A stretch of DNA of 64,000 bases from Leptasterias polaris (GCA_037783415.1 JAZGTN010000097.1:4216001-4280000), one strand, 5' to 3'; positions 1 to 13,066 are shown, counted from the stretch's first letter. Notes: a model not told the origin generated them from the sequence alone. Numbers and translations: made by a program.

Positions 1-52
1 GCACGTTAAACGGGAGGTCGTTGGTTCAAATCCCGCTCTAGTCAATTTTTCT
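1..52 (+). repeat. 3' part of a tRNA-derived SINE, cut by the window edge
   Basis: A B-box-like core (GGTTCAAATCCC) is followed by a T-rich stretch, and the 5' half lies outside the window. It could be the 3' half of a true tRNA, but no acceptor stem can be checked. Confidence 0.4.
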
Positions 53-410
53 TTGTTCAACCCAAAATCTTTTAAAATATTTATAACAATTTGTTTTTAA
101 TGAATTTTTACTTGTAAACAAGGTTATTTCAGCCAGTGGCTGCCAACCATGTAATTGTTTTTAATAATAAACCAGAATATAGAAATAAAGTCCAAAGTTG
201 GAATGGTCTGAATCACATCTCGTGGGTATTAAGCCACAAAGTGACAATTTTGGCACATTTTGGCGTAACCACATTAACGATTCAAGTCCTCCTTTTTCTA
301 CCCAACTTTGACTCTAGTAATAAATGGAAAGCTATTTAAAACAAAAACCAAAGTTTGTTGCCCAAACTAAAAAGGCATGTTGCTTTCTTCTTTGTTTTGT
401 TTTTCAACAG

Positions 411-524
411 CAAGAGGGCTCACTGTGTGCCCAGCACTGTCTGAACTCACTTCTTCAAGGTCAGTATTGTGTGTATCAGGCCGTATCCAAATTGGCAGCT
501 ACAGCTGTTGCTCAAGTTGTTGCT

Positions 525-558
<34 letters not shown>

Positions 559-3500
559 CCTATACTTCAATGCACAATGACACAGAAATGTAGCCATAGT
601 TGTAGCTGCTAATCTGGACATGACCTCTTAACTCCACAAAAGTTAATTTTACAATAAAATACCTTCATCAATAAACAAATGGATGACATTGCTTGAAAAG
701 AAACAGAACTTCTCCAATTTGGGTTTCATTCTGAACTTTGCCTAAAAGAAGTATTTGTATTATTAATTTAACTATTAATTAATCACCTAGGTGATCTGTA
801 AGTGAAACACTTTTTTTTTAAGGCTGCAAAGAGTGGGAATAAGAAATTCCTACTCTTCTATGAAGTGTTATGTTTTCTAACAGTTTCTGTAGAAAGGCAC
901 CGCTATTGAACCTTTGGCTTTACATTCGTTTCAAAAGACAAATCAACGTTATTTGCCACAACTGGCCAGGCTAGGCCAACCAAGATTCTGTAAGGAGCGG
1001 AAAAACCTCTTTAAGTACGGCCACAGCACTCCAACAGACACTGTCAAGGTGGTTTTGTCAGACAAGTATTGTTTTTATTAATGATTTAATGTAATTTAGT
1101 TTGTTTGAGTGTAATCTTCACAAGTCACTACTGAATTGAGATCAAAGCTTGCCAGAGAATGTTGAATGCCATACTGGTAAAGAAAAAATTGTTGCTTTCA
1201 ACTACATGTATTTGGCACTTTATTGACCCTAGGTCCTTATTTTAGTGCTGTGGACTTGGCAGACATCGGAAGGGATCTTGATGAAGCTGAGAGGGCAACC
1301 ATGGCTGAAGGAGACATCAATTCTCCTGAATATCTCAGGTTTATCCAGGTAAATTTTATGTTCACTGAAATTGTTTTCTTAAAAAAAATCTTAATTCTTC
1401 CTTGGAGCTCAATATCAAGGCTCAATTTCATAAAGCTGAAAATGCTTAGCAAAGAAAAATATTGCTTAGCAGAAACAGTCCTACCAGTGTAAGTATCATG
1501 TGTTGTATATTGTTTGAGACTGGTTCCCCACTATTTCGCTTAGCTATAAAATATTACTAAGCACCATTTTCTGCTTTTAAAATAGCTTTATGATATTTGA
1601 TCCAGAGATGTTTTGAACTTTTGCACAAATAGGTTTTTCAGTACCTTCACAGCGATAATCTAGCTCGCTAAGAAGTAACATGTGCAAAACATATCTTGAG
1701 AAGTACTTGGTTTTTGTGCTCCATCCCTCTGTAGCAACCATCAAGCAATATGGATGACAGTGGATATTTCTCAGTACAAGTCATAGGTCGAGCGATGAAA
1801 GTCTGGTTCCTAGACCTCCTTCCGTTTGGTAGTACAGAAGCAGTGGAGGCAAATATACATCCAGAGTAAGTGACAGCCATGCAAAGGTACAAAGTTGATG
1901 TTCTTAGGCGAGGAAACTTGAGACATCAGAATTTATGTTTTTTTTGTGAGTCATCTTTTTAAGAAACACGAATGGGAAAGGTTTGTCACATCGGAGAATG
2001 AGATTATTTAATGTTGGTTGTCTTGAAAATCTGATAAGTTGTGGTGTGTCGTGGCCAAGCGATCAGGTGTACTGGACCCAAGCTCTGGTGTTGTCAGCAG
2101 TAGAGTGTGGGTTCGATACCCGGTCATGACACTTGCGCCCTCGAGCAAGGCACTTGACCATAATTGCTTTGTAAAAAGTTGGGAAGGTAGTGCATTCTGC
2201 TCTACCAGACCAGGGTTTCTGCAGATCCTTAAAAAGTATTAAAAAGTCTTAAATTTGAATATCTAAATTTAAGGCCTTAAGAAGCATTAACAAGTATTAA
2301 ATTCAGTTCTTTGAGGTCTTAAAACAAATTCTGAAGCATGTAATGAATTTTCCCATCAGCGCTTTAAAAAAATACACTGCATGTCAAAAATTATAAAGTG
2401 TGAGAGGGTATACTTGTTTTACCCCTGCTTTTTTCACTTGTTTTTGGTCTTAAATTTTGTCAAGGGTAGCATTAAAAGGGTCTTAAAAAGTCTTAAATTT
2501 GACTTTTTAAAGTGTGCAGATACCCTGCAGACAGGCTCCTAGTGGATGATACCCATGCCTACATTCTTACAGACTGTGAAGGGGAAACCCTGTTTTAGCC
2601 CCAGGAGTGTGGCAATGTGCCCTGGTTGACAAAGGGTAGCCCTCACCTTGAAGTGGCCGTCCGGCGATATTTCATTTAAAAATATATATGAAAAAAACTA
2701 ATATAAAAATGCTAAACAATCCATTGAATAATATAATTTTCACATCAGGAGCATAAACATCAATATTTGGGGTTGTCATTTACTGAAGTTTTCCCAACAA
2801 TGCAAGAAATTATTGCATTCAATGGATACTATTATACTCTTTGATATGCAGATGCAAGCCATCGTCTAGAACTTTCAGAGGCTGAAATTGTTCCATTTTC
2901 CGTTGACATGTTAAATTTTTTCCTCAGACGTGAGAAAGCTTTTATATGCAACTTCAAGGATCACTGGTTGACCATCAGGAAGATTGGCCGACAGTGGTTT
3001 AACCTCAACTCATTACTCACAGGCCCAGAGCTCATTTCAGATACATACCTCGCTATGTTTCTTATTCAACTGCAAAAAGAAGGTTGGTTGGACCCCACCT
3101 TCTTGAAAAGTTGGCCCGGAACTTTCCTATATTTCCACAAACTGAATAGAATGATGCATGTTGTCATTATTATTTGTTTATACACATACTCTGATGTGTG
3201 TTAAGCACTGTATACTCGCTTCCTAAGAAAAAAAATCCACAGGCATATTACTCAGTTGGGATTCAAACCCACAACCTTTGCCATTCTAGAGCAGATGTCC
3301 TACCGCTAGACCCCCATGTTGTCATGTCTATCGGGTTGGATTGGCTGCATAGTTCTTAACCCATCAACATTTAACCAAACTAGGGAAAGGATTTTTTCGA
3401 GAATTTTTGGTAGTTATGGGGAGTCTAATGTATTAGCAGGTTTCTAGTCCCATCAGTATCGAGATTTTATCTGTGAAGGTAAGGGGATCAGGCTGGCTCA

Positions 3501-6500
3501 GTGGTTCCTTTCCCTGCTTTTCACCTCTGTGGACCTCGCTTCAAATCCTACCTCAGACCGGAGCCTTGTATGTAGATTGGGTTTTCAGCCCCTACCTTCA
3601 GTGATTGCGTGGGTTTTCAGCCCCTACCTTCAGTGATTGCGTGGGTTTTCAGCCCCTACCTTCAGTGATTGCGTGGGTTTTCCCCATTTGGGGTTTCCCT
3701 CCCACCTCTAAAACTAAACATTCTTTTCGTTTTCCATTCATCCCGTTATTAAAATAAATCATGTATTAAAACCCTCCTACTGCCAACACAATTTGTTATT
3801 GAGTTTACTGACCATTCAAAACCATTTGGTCGAATGGTTTTGAGTGGTGAGCTACATGTAACTGTGTATAGAGTAGACCCCCTGAATGGTTTCAAATGGT
3901 ATGTCAGCTTATCTATAGCCCAGTATGGATACTTTCAAGTGGTGGAATGGTTTGCCCTTGGAGTGGTGATTTTGAGTGCATTGTTTTGAATGGCAGGTCA
4001 GCTGAACTCAATTAGGGTTACAATGTTTTTGTAAACACAGTGCCAGTGTTTTCCTCTGAACTGATAAACACTGTGCAGTACATTCACCATTCAAAACCAT
4101 TTAGCTTTGGGGGCATACCACAGTGCAGTGTATCCACCACTCAAAACCATTTGAATGGTTGTGAATGGTGACACAGCTTATCATCAATACAGGTCAAATG
4201 GTACTGCCATGTGTGTACAAAAACAATTGGGTTGTAAACGTTAGTGAATTTTGAATGGTTTTGAATGGTGTATCAGTAGGAGGGTTAAAGTCAACAACAT
4301 GACTTGCATTCAAAAGTCATATAAATACGATTACAAAAATCGACAACAGAATTTTGTGCTAACAAGAGTAGTTTGTTGAGAAGGAGCTTTTTAAAAATAT
4401 TTGTCTAAAGCAACTTTATTTTGACACAAGTGAGTGATAAATGTGTATATTTTGTGAGATTGTTATTTGTTCTATGACAGGGTACTCGTTGTTTGTAGTC
4501 AGAGGTACGCTACCAGAAAATGAAGCAGACCAGCTCCTCAATCTCATCCCAGTCATTCAGACGATAAAACCCCGCCTACTGAATGAACTCGCCCAGCAAC
4601 AAACAACAGCATCAGCCTCAACCTCAACCTCAATGGGGGAATCTTCCTCGGGAAAGAGGATGGTCAGTCTGGAGGATCTCCACAATGCACTGCAGGCAAG
4701 CCAGAAATTGGAAGCCAGGGGTACCTCAAGAGGTGACAGACTGGGCGGTACCCTTGAGGGTGGCAGCAGTCAAGGTTCAGCTCAAGCTATGAAACTCGGC
4801 ATTCAAGGTATTAACCTGAGCCTCCTGTGAAAACACCATCTGTCTAATGTTTTATTTGTAATGAGTTTATCATATCAACCTTCATTTAAATAATCTAGTT
4901 TCTGCTGTCATCCTGTACTCTGTTTATTTTCGGTTATTGTATTTATGTATTTTGTAGTTTTGTCTGTCCATTGTTCAATGTTCTATCTGTCCAATAGGGA
5001 AAAACTCAAAAGCACTGAGCTTCTCTCTTTCCCTACACACTGACAGGATGTATACATTGAACACATTCTTTTTGTACAAGTCAACGTAATATCATAATAC
5101 ATGTATATAATGTGTATTAATTCTGAAAAGTTATAATGTATGTACCTATATTCTGTTAGTGTGAAATAAATGTCAATCAATCATGATAGCTGCTAATAGG
5201 AATGTCATAAATTACCATAGAGATTGTTAAACTTTAAATGTGGGTTTTATGCACGTTATTTATAATGGGCAGGAATTCACCAAACTGTCCCTACCTAAAC
5301 GTGATTAGTTAGCATAATTTTGTTGTGCTTAGATACTTGTTGTGCTTAAGCAGCTCAATAAAGTTGAGCCCAGCTTCAAGACAGAAACCATATTATTGTA
5401 AATTAGCTTCTCTGATCTTGCTGCAAATGCCTGGTATGAATACACGTCAGTGTGCCTTGTCATTGTGAGTACACAATCAAAAGCAAGAACCCAAGAAACA
5501 TCTTGTAAAATCTTGACCCACCCCTCTGTCATTCTCCTCTTTGTTCATCCCGTGCTTTTTCTGTGTGCCTTCATCTCTGTCATTTCTTTCCACTTGACTG
5601 CGTTTGTTACACCAGTATACCTATTTTACATGTATGGGTGTTGTGTTTGTTAGCCTTCGAGAAAGACTCTGCTAGGGTCGAAATGTCCGGCCACTAACTA
5701 ATTTTTGCATTTATACTGTGGCTCCTTTTGGTTGGTATTAAGCAGTGTGAAACAGCTAATTTCTACTTCCCCAAATATATTGAACTATCAGACAGTGATG
5801 AGAAATTTCAGACTTTTGTCTTAATTCAGACTTTTTAAAGTCTTTCTGGTAAACAAAAAAATGATTAATTTTCTTCAACTTAAATAAGTCAGGCTCCTTG
5901 GTCGTCTGACATTGCATTGCACGCAGCTTTATTTCACCACTTTGTTGTGCGCCCTCGCTCGACTAGAAAGTGGCAATCAACTCTACTATCGAAAGTCGCA
6001 ATCCAACTGTCTGGATTGACAATTAATTGACACTAGAGGGCGCACATTAAAAAAGCTCATCAGAGCTAGCATGTATACCGAAACCCGACTTGAACCAAGT
6101 CTAGAGCTGAGGATACTGTTCCCATGAGCTCCTTGGAATCTATAACTCTAGGGGTTATCAAAAGGTAGAAGTGCCATCATTTCAATGTACCTCCTAAGTT
6201 TTGGATTCCAGTTTTAGACTTTTTGGGTCAGCAGCGAATCTCACCCCTGCATCAGAGCCGACTTGTAAATTCTAATTGCTTTGACTAATGGTTATTGCTT
6301 GTGGATTCTTTGTCTGTGAAGGAGTGGGAGAACTTAGCGTAGATGAGAAAGTAGATACTGAAGACCTTCGGAGAAAAAGACAAGCATTCTTTGACAGGTA
6401 ATCAATGAATTGATGAGCGCATTTAATATTGTTTGTTTTCGTTTGCCATTCTCATGTGGAAAAACTGAATTTTGTGAAACATTCGACATAGTTTTTTTGA

Positions 6501-6999
6501 GTTTCAATGCTTGTATGTTAGTGTTTTGTAGTACTTTTTGTTATGGTATGAGATGAAATGTAAATAGGTACTCACAGAGCACCTTCTTTTACCAAGGCAA
6601 AGTTTTTTGAAAGACAAATTTCCAAAATTGTCTGTCTTAGACATGTTTAAACTTGTTTTAAATCTACCGGTAATCTTCAACCACAGACAGCAGAACCAAG
6701 AGATTCAACCACCACAAGGCCACGTTGATTCCCATCCAAGGGAGGGGCACAATACACCCGCTGCCACACACCCACCTGGCCAAGTCCAAGCTGGTCAGTC
6801 AGTGCTATCAGAACCCACCCCAGAGGAAACAAACTTTCAAGAACCTGGTTCTCACGGAACAGAACTCTATTCAAATGATGATCAAATGACTGAGGAGGCA
6901 ATGCTAGAGATAGCCATCCAGATGTCGTTGGGCGGAACGCAGAAACAAAGTTCAGTGACTGAAACCCAACTACAACAGAAGCATGGGAATGGATCATGA
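411..6999 (+). CDS. ATXN3: Ataxin-3 (Josephin-family deubiquitinase), lacks first exon
   Basis: Ataxin-3 is a cysteine protease that trims ubiquitin chains and works with p97/VCP. Exons read from GT/AG sites and phase: 411-459, 1233-1348, 1735-1865, 2928-3082, 4481-4807, 6322-6397, 6687-6999 (stop TGA), giving 388 codons. The first coding exon (about 8 residues in the family) lies left of the window. The Josephin domain fills roughly the first 175 residues. The catalytic Cys is in QEGSLCAQHC, the His in FKDHWLTIRK and the Asn in QWFNLNSLLTG. A ubiquitin-interacting motif (LEDLHNALQAS) lies near residue 215 and another (EEAMLEIAIQMSL) near the C-terminus; the middle one is degenerate. Where vertebrates carry polyglutamine there is only QQNQ. 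Total length is close to the human protein. Seen: motifs and splice sites. Known: the catalytic triad. Confidence 0.95.
2040..2665 (+). repeat. tRNA-derived SINE split by a MITE
   Basis: The head has an A-box-like TGGCCAAGCGATC and the B box GGTTCGATACCC near 2110, followed by the body shared with the copy at 15721. The SINE text breaks at 2210 and resumes at 2528 after a terminal-inverted-repeat element. It lies in an ataxin-3 intron. Confidence 0.6.
2211..2527. mobile_element. MITE with CAGGG...CCCTG ends inside a SINE
   Basis: The left end reads CAGGGTTTCTGCAG and the right end, reversed, CAGGGTATCTGCA. Both are followed by AAAAAGT and AAATTT rich arms that are mutually complementary. CAGAC lies directly outside each end (2206-2210 and 2528-2532), a likely 5 bp target duplication. 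No ORF. The superfamily is not settled; hAT-like ends normally give 8 bp. Confidence 0.6.
3228..3325 (-). repeat. tRNA-derived SINE head, minus strand
   Basis: Read in reverse this has an A-box-like TCTAGCGGTAGGAC and the B box GGTTTGAATCCC, then an A/T-rich end. A decayed relative lies at 43740-43840. Confidence 0.5.
3490..3690 (+). repeat. Second SINE-like repeat plus 32 bp tandem unit
   Basis: The head GGCTGGCTCAGTGGTTCC and the box TTCAAATCCTACC match another copy at 14200-14290. It is followed by three copies of a 32 bp unit (GGGTTTTCAGCCCCTACC plus TTCAGTGATTGCGT) at about 3578-3685. Confidence 0.55.
3770..4284. mobile_element. MITE flanked by TTAA, packed with a TTTGAATGGT motif
   Basis: Inverted ends ACCCTCCTACTG and CAGTAGGAGGG sit next to TTAA on both sides (3766-3769 and 4285-4288), as for piggyBac-type insertions. 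The 515 bp interior holds more than ten copies, in both orientations, of a motif close to TTTGAATGGT. No coding potential. Confidence 0.55.
4900..5187 (+). mobile_element. Possible 3' end of a non-LTR retrotransposon
   Basis: The stretch ends in GTGTGAAATAAATGTC followed by the short tail AATCAATCA, a pattern typical of CR1/L2-like 3' ends. No reverse transcriptase remains. It lies in the ataxin-3 intron after exon 4481-4807. Confidence 0.35.
5655..5735. repeat. Dispersed repeat with GACTCTGCTAGGGTCGAAA core
   Basis: The core GAGAAAGACTCTGCTAGGG recurs, with variation and in both orientations, near 17330, 27700-27835, 48970-49025 and 55325-55385, usually beside a text meaning 'ggacctatggt'. 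The 27700-27835 copy has both arms, so this is a palindromic MITE family; this copy is one arm. Confidence 0.5.
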
Positions 7000-7157
7000 G
7001 TCATGACTGTTTGTACTGTTTAAATCTGCAATATAATGCAAACTGTTTGGCTTAGTGAACAGCAATTACTTAAAAAACTAATCTATTCAATTTTCAAAGT
7101 TGGCCGATAAATAGGCTGTCTGCTTTTAGTTAAACAACATCAGTAAAAAATGCACTT

Positions 7158-7563
7158 AGTAATAATAATAACAATTCGCAGTTTTGATATAGTGCTTTAT
7201 CACACCAAAGGGCATCTCACAGCACTTATTATTTTTCTGCAGAAATGTGGAGCTATGTTTTGAAATATAAGACCCATTTATTTACATAGCACCATGTTTT
7301 GTTTTATGAGGTGCTGTGGTGCAATCTGCAGCCAACTATACTGGAGAATACTAGGGCAAACCCCTTCTCTTAATGCGAAGTGTACCGAGTTCTTTTACGT
7401 GCACTACACACCGTGCCATCCAAAGAACAAAAGAATAATGGTTAAGTGCCTTGCTTAAGGGCTCTTGAGCGTCAAGACTGGGCTTTGAACACACACTCTG
7501 CTGGTCAGAAACACCAGAGCTTGAGTCCTGTGCGCTTGACCTCTCAGCCATGAGACACGCCAT
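7158..7563 (-). repeat. Full-size tRNA-derived SINE, minus strand
   Basis: It starts with an AAT-rich tail at 7158 and ends with the reversed tRNA-like head near 7470-7563. The same body occurs at 46213-46590 and in the two halves that flank the DIRS element (about 28320-28447 and 33230-33350). Confidence 0.65.
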
Positions 7564-7610
7564 TTGTAAAAAACTATGCTCCTCTGAATGGAGATTTAAC
7601 CTGCCAAACC

Positions 7611-7763
7611 CAGGCCTGGAATTACAGGGAGGCCATGGCCTCTGTTGCCTTGGCCTTGGTGTTTGTGCTCCTTCAAAACTTTCAGACATCAAGATTTCCC
7701 AATGGAAGTGCCCTCTTCAAAATGAAAATAGCCTTGCCCTCTCAAAGATGAAATTCCAGGCCT
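7611..7763. mobile_element. Short MITE with AGGCCTGGAATT ends
   Basis: Inverted ends CAGGCCTGGAATT and AATTCCAGGCCT enclose about 150 bp. Relatives lie at 54609-54745 and 56769-56935; the last has an 8 bp target duplication, which points to the hAT superfamily. Confidence 0.6.
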
Positions 7764-8285
7764 ACGGACCTTTCAAATGGTTCAACAAAAGCACTATCAA
7801 GTAGTATTACGAGTCCAATTACAGAATGAAATGTGCCAATCAGACTGTGTATTGTAAAGTAATGCTGCTTTTCATTATCAATGCATTACGCATGCTAGTG
7901 TTTTAACTTGCCTAAATGTTTTTGCCAGCAGATGTTTCATAACTAATATAAATCCATCATGAACGAGCACATTTGCTTACAAATCTTCATACCTTCGTAT
8001 GAAAACACGTAGTGTATATTTTTGTTTACTGCACTTAGCACCACAGTTTACTTGCCATAACAAAGCTTTATTCAATTGGATTCTGTTTTCTCCATAGTTA
8101 TCATACTTTGACAAAAATTGTGCGACTATTCAATGTTTTAATCTTGGGGCAATTTCATAAAGCCTGAAACCAAAACATGCTGAGCACATTTTTTTGTTGC
8201 TTAGCTGGTTAAAGGTTACCAGCTAAACTACCACTACATTGCTGTGACTGGTACCCCACTCATTTCTTGCTATACCAAGTCATCT

Positions 8286-8522
8286 GGGCCCAATTTCATG
8301 GCTCTGCTTAACCGCCGAATTCTGCGCTTGCGATCACCATTCTCCGCTTACCGAGCAACACCGAATTTCTGCGCTAGCTGTGTAAGCGTAGAATGCCTAG
8401 TAACGTGGACTACGCAATTAAAAATTCCCTGCTAACCTGTGAAATATGCTGGACTAAAGCGCAGAATTCCCTGCTTCCGTAAGTGCCGATTCTTGCTTAA
8501 GCAGAGCCATGAAATTGGGCCC
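8286..8522. mobile_element. 237 bp palindromic MITE
   Basis: The ends are inverted copies of GGGCCCAATTTCATGGCTCT, followed by CTGCTTAA. A partial relative ends at 61571. It interrupts an older repeat whose text (CAATTTCATAAAGC, GGTTACCAGC) recurs at 1420, 8700 and 49390. Confidence 0.65.
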
Positions 8523-9458
8523 TGCTTCACAGACTTTTTTTTGCTTAACAATATTTTGCAAACTCCTTAAGAGCTATCATGATCAACATAATGTACATGT
8601 AAGTTTCTTCAAATCTGATTACTAATAAATTGTATTTTATGATACGGATCTACTGGTCTTTTTTCTCTCCTATAACAAGAGGCTAAAAAGTTGAAACAAT
8701 CGGGGGCCATAATAGTAAGCAAATTTTCATGCTAACTGTAGCAGAAAACTTTGCTTAAGTGTAAGCGTATTTCACAGGTTAGCAAGAAATTTAGGCAGAC
8801 AGCTTGCGCGTTCACCATGGATTTGCATTGTTATTTCATTCATTTTTATACAGTAAGAACCGGAAGGCTAGCAGGCCCTTATGGTTAGCAATGCTATGAA
8901 ATGGAAACTTGCGCAGTACGCCCAAAATCAGCTGTTAAGCAGCTCTATCTGTTGATGGACTGTGAAATACTATCATTATATCATTGATAGCAATAGTCGT
9001 TGTCTGCACTGATCTATTTTTGCATCAAAAGAGTTGCCTGCTGAAATGGCGTCCAGTGCACATTTCACATTTCATCCCAAGTTCACATCTTGCACAGCCT
9101 TCAATGCTCTATGATCTTTGGTACTTGATGGTGATGGGGTGATTCTTTTGTTCAGTTGAAGGAGAGCATAAGAAAAGTTTTCAGATGAGTATGTGCAAGG
9201 TGGGCCGTTTTCAAAAGAGTGGCTTAGGCTTTGGGCACTGTTCAACTGTGTGAAATCCCATACCGAGTGCAAAATGACTGACAAAGCCCAAGCCAGAGCC
9301 TATAAGCCAAAGTTATGGGTTCGAAAGTGCCCATAGTTACAGCGGTTAAAATGCATTTATTCTGAGCTTATTTGGTTCAGAAGTGGATGACTCATCATAA
9401 GTTTCTGAAGGAATACTGTCATGGATTCCAATCTTTCTCAAAAGTAATCTTTTTATTA

Positions 9459-9690
9459 ATAATAATAATAATAATAACCAGTTCTTATATAGCGCATTTC
9501 ACAATAACGTCTCAATGCGCTTTACATTAGTGCCCTGGTCATTGGGCCAATAACATTCCTTTAATCTTTCTCAGCTCCCTGGGGAGTACACAGCCTGAGC
9601 TGCCGTGGCACTCAGAAGGCTTTTTCAAACACAATATCAACCTCTACCCTCGCAGGTACCCATTTATACCCCTGGGTGAAGGGGCAGTAG
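9459..9690 (-). repeat. Headless SINE, minus strand
   Basis: An AAT-repeat tail is followed by the reverse complement of the body of the complete SINE at 15721-16069. The tRNA-like head is missing. Confidence 0.65.
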
Positions 9691-9928
9691 GTGCTTAAAG
9701 ATGAAATATTTGAATGTTTTAATGAACTTCTGGACATATGTTTCAATGTGCTTTTGGACACAGCCTGAGCTGCCGTGGCACTCAGAAGGCTTTTTCAAAC
9801 ACAATATCAACCTCTACCCTCGCAGGTACCCATTTATACCCCTGGGTGAAGGGGCAGTAGGTGCTTAAAGATGAAATATTTGAATGTTTTAATGAACTTC
9901 TGGACATATGTTTCAATGTGCTTTTGGA
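9589..9928. repeat. Perfect 170 bp tandem duplication
   Basis: The 170 bases from 9589 recur from 9759, and I see no mismatch between the copies. The unit covers the end of the SINE body and the unique text after it. A 20 bp unit (TGTGTGTCTGTGACCACTGA) then repeats twice at about 9931-9970. Confidence 0.85.
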
Positions 9929-12900
9929 CATGTGTGTCTGTGACCACTGATGTGTGTCTGTGACCACTGATGTACAGTCTCTATAAGGACGATAAATGCT
10001 GTGGACAATCTTATAGTAGAAAATGATACATTGGGTAAAAGTGCATACTTAGCAAATATTAGCAGGAAGCCATTCAAGGTAATATACATTGCACAATATT
10101 ATAACATACTTTTTGTGTGCCAAGTAGATTTATGAAAGTTTAGCCCACGTTTCAATCTTAAAAAGTGCCTTACGTCATGGAAATTCTTATAGTAATGTTC
10201 ATTTTGCCACTTCATCAATAAATCCATGAGTGATGCCAAAAAATGTGAAGCTGGGTTTGTCTGAAATGTTACTTGTTTTGTAATGACTGCAAGTCAAGGG
10301 TCTGGAAAATGTTTGCAAAGCATTATTTAGTTAGGTTGAATTGAGATCAACTGATGGTTCAATACAGTTTTACAAAAAGTGCCTCGAGTAAATGTGGAGT
10401 GTTAAGGGAATGTGCAGTAATTCCAATCCTCCGGTTTGTGTTAGTGGAGCACTACCAGAATTTTTGTTTGGGGGGGGTGTAAATTTTTTAGAAAGAAAAC
10501 AGTGCATTATGGTTACACAATGTTTTGTTTAATTGTACAAAATGAATTAGTTTGACTCTTGACTGTCAAATTCAGTTGATATTAAAATCTTGCCCTCCCA
10601 AATTTTATTCAGGAAGTTGTCCGATTAGGGACTGGATTAAGGCCTTATTAACAATAGACCTTATGCAACAATGATGTCATGCCACCATCGTACAGGGGAA
10701 ACAATAGAAACACAGATTTGCACATGCGGCATACAGGATCGGCCAATTAACACTCATGTGCACAAGGTCTGTTACTTATCACTTGGCAAGAATACCACCC
10801 TTATCCAAGTTAAAATACTTTGGTGATAAGTTACCGTTTTGTTGAGGATAGAGGATTCAGGAGAGTCTGCAGCCAAAGACACGGAGGGATAGGGCTTAAT
10901 ATTTTGGCTACTTCACTAAATTTTGAACAGATTATTGCCAACGTTACACCTTGCTATCAACCAGGGAAAACAAAATCTTATAAAAGCAGTTTATTTATGC
11001 TCTTTATTCTCGCATTGTTTCAATAATTTTAACTTTTCTGAAATTTTCTTGAAGACGACAAGAAATTACAATTCCCAATCATCCTGAAAAAAAAAAGCTG
11101 TTTAAGATTCTTTGACTATTTAACCACATAGGCAATTACCCTACTGGAGGCAGGCATATAAATGGTTTGTTGAAAATACGTTTTTTATTAAAATGTTGCA
11201 TACAAAATAATTATAATACTCTGTTAAAATACAAAATATAATCCATATTGGGAACTCTCACACATTTGTCCAGATCTTTTTTTTTTTTCCAGTTTACTGT
11301 CGGTTTACAATTTACCCTATAAAAATATAAATAGTTTAAAAAGCTGTTAATGTGTGAAATGATTTGCCTATGTTATTGCAAACCTTTAAAACTTCTGAGA
11401 TTAGTTGAATTTCAAACTGTGCGTATGTAGATCGGAGAGGCTTGTAGTTTGCACAAGTTAATAATGTCTTAGAGAGTTGAAGACGGAAGCACCATAGAGA
11501 AATCTCTTGAAAAAAACAAACATCGTATAGCGCCTGCAGATGGGCAACTCGGGCTGAAATGCGAGGTATGCACTGGACGCCATTTCAGTAAACATCTCTT
11601 TTGATGTGACAATAGATCAGCGCAGACAACGACCATTGCTGTAACAAAACATTTGCTTGCTGAAATGGCGCCCATGCCATACCTCGTGTTCAAACAGTAG
11701 AAAGAGCTCCAGTTGTCCATCATGCGGCGCTATTTGACCATGGGTAAAAACAAATTCAAACTTCAGTCTGTGTTCATTGGATCAACTGCATATTCTACAC
11801 ACATTTGACCTGAATAAGTAATTACCCTTCCACACAAAAAATGCACATGCAAAGGTAGATTGCTATAAGGATTTGAATATTATGTCCAAGGAATGTTGGG
11901 AATACTGTACAGGTTTGCTTAGCAGTGACCTGTATTACAAATGAAATGTCATGCATTTTATAAAGCTGTAATTACTACTTTATTTGTAGAAATTGCAAAC
12001 AAAATTGTGGAAACAAATAACTGCAGTCAAGGCATACACACATTCAAAGCTTAAACTTTCACAAAGTTAATTCTGAGGTCATGTAATTGTTGTGTTGTAA
12101 CGATTGAACTGGCCCTGCCATTACACAGGCCGAATATTGGGCCAATTTAATCGGTCCGGAAAACTGCTAGGGTTAAATGGAGGTTACCAGGTAGGTGCCC
12201 ATTCTCTTGTACCCTCAAATTTACTGTCCTAAGCAACATTTTTTATGGATTAAAGTTAGTAAGCAATTCATTTACTACATAAAACAGTAAACAAGAAGCT
12301 GATACAAGTTAGCAGAGATTTTGTGTATGAAAAATTAAATGTGAAAATACTAACACGGAGAGTTTGTTAACAAAATAAACCACTTTTCTTTGGCACAAAC
12401 ACTTTCTTCACTGGTTTTTTAATTTGTTGAAAACAGAGCAATAAAACGGAGTTATTTTGAAACAACTCAAATTCATCTTAATGAGCGTATTGTATTGTGT
12501 TATGAAATTTAAGTGTTCTATTAAAGCCCGGATCATACTTCAGGCGAAAGCGAGTTTAAGTGATGCAAACAGTATGTGTTTTTTTCCAGTTCTGGGTTTT
12601 ATTGTTTTACAGAAAAACACAGATATATTAAGTTGATCTGAATAACGCACACTCGGCAATCTTTAAAACTTGGTACAGTAGCCTATTCAGCATTTTGAGA
12701 TGTAAAGTATGCATTATACCGGTTTTGTAGCACTCGTACTCAGTGCACCAGCTCCAGTAGAGCTCGAGTACCTTGTTGATGGCACTCACTCATACTAAGC
12801 CAGCAAAGTACTCATACTCGGTACACAACTGAAAAATATACTGTACTCAAAGTCACGTACTTCACACTGGACTGAAAATGTATTGGGACTTGATTTTAAG

Positions 12901-13066
12901 TACTTGTGGCAAGAATACGGTTGTCATAATTATATCTTGTTAATATAAAATTTATGCCACTGAATTGGTATCCAAGGAATAGAGGAATAAAGCACAGGAA
13001 AAACTAAAAATGAAGTTGTCTTAGATGCATTTATTATATGGACTTTGAGGCATTGCATGGTGAGTT

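Noticed and set aside
6677..6997. 106-codon minus-strand open frame opposite the last ataxin-3 exon
   Set aside because: Antisense shadow of a real coding exon.
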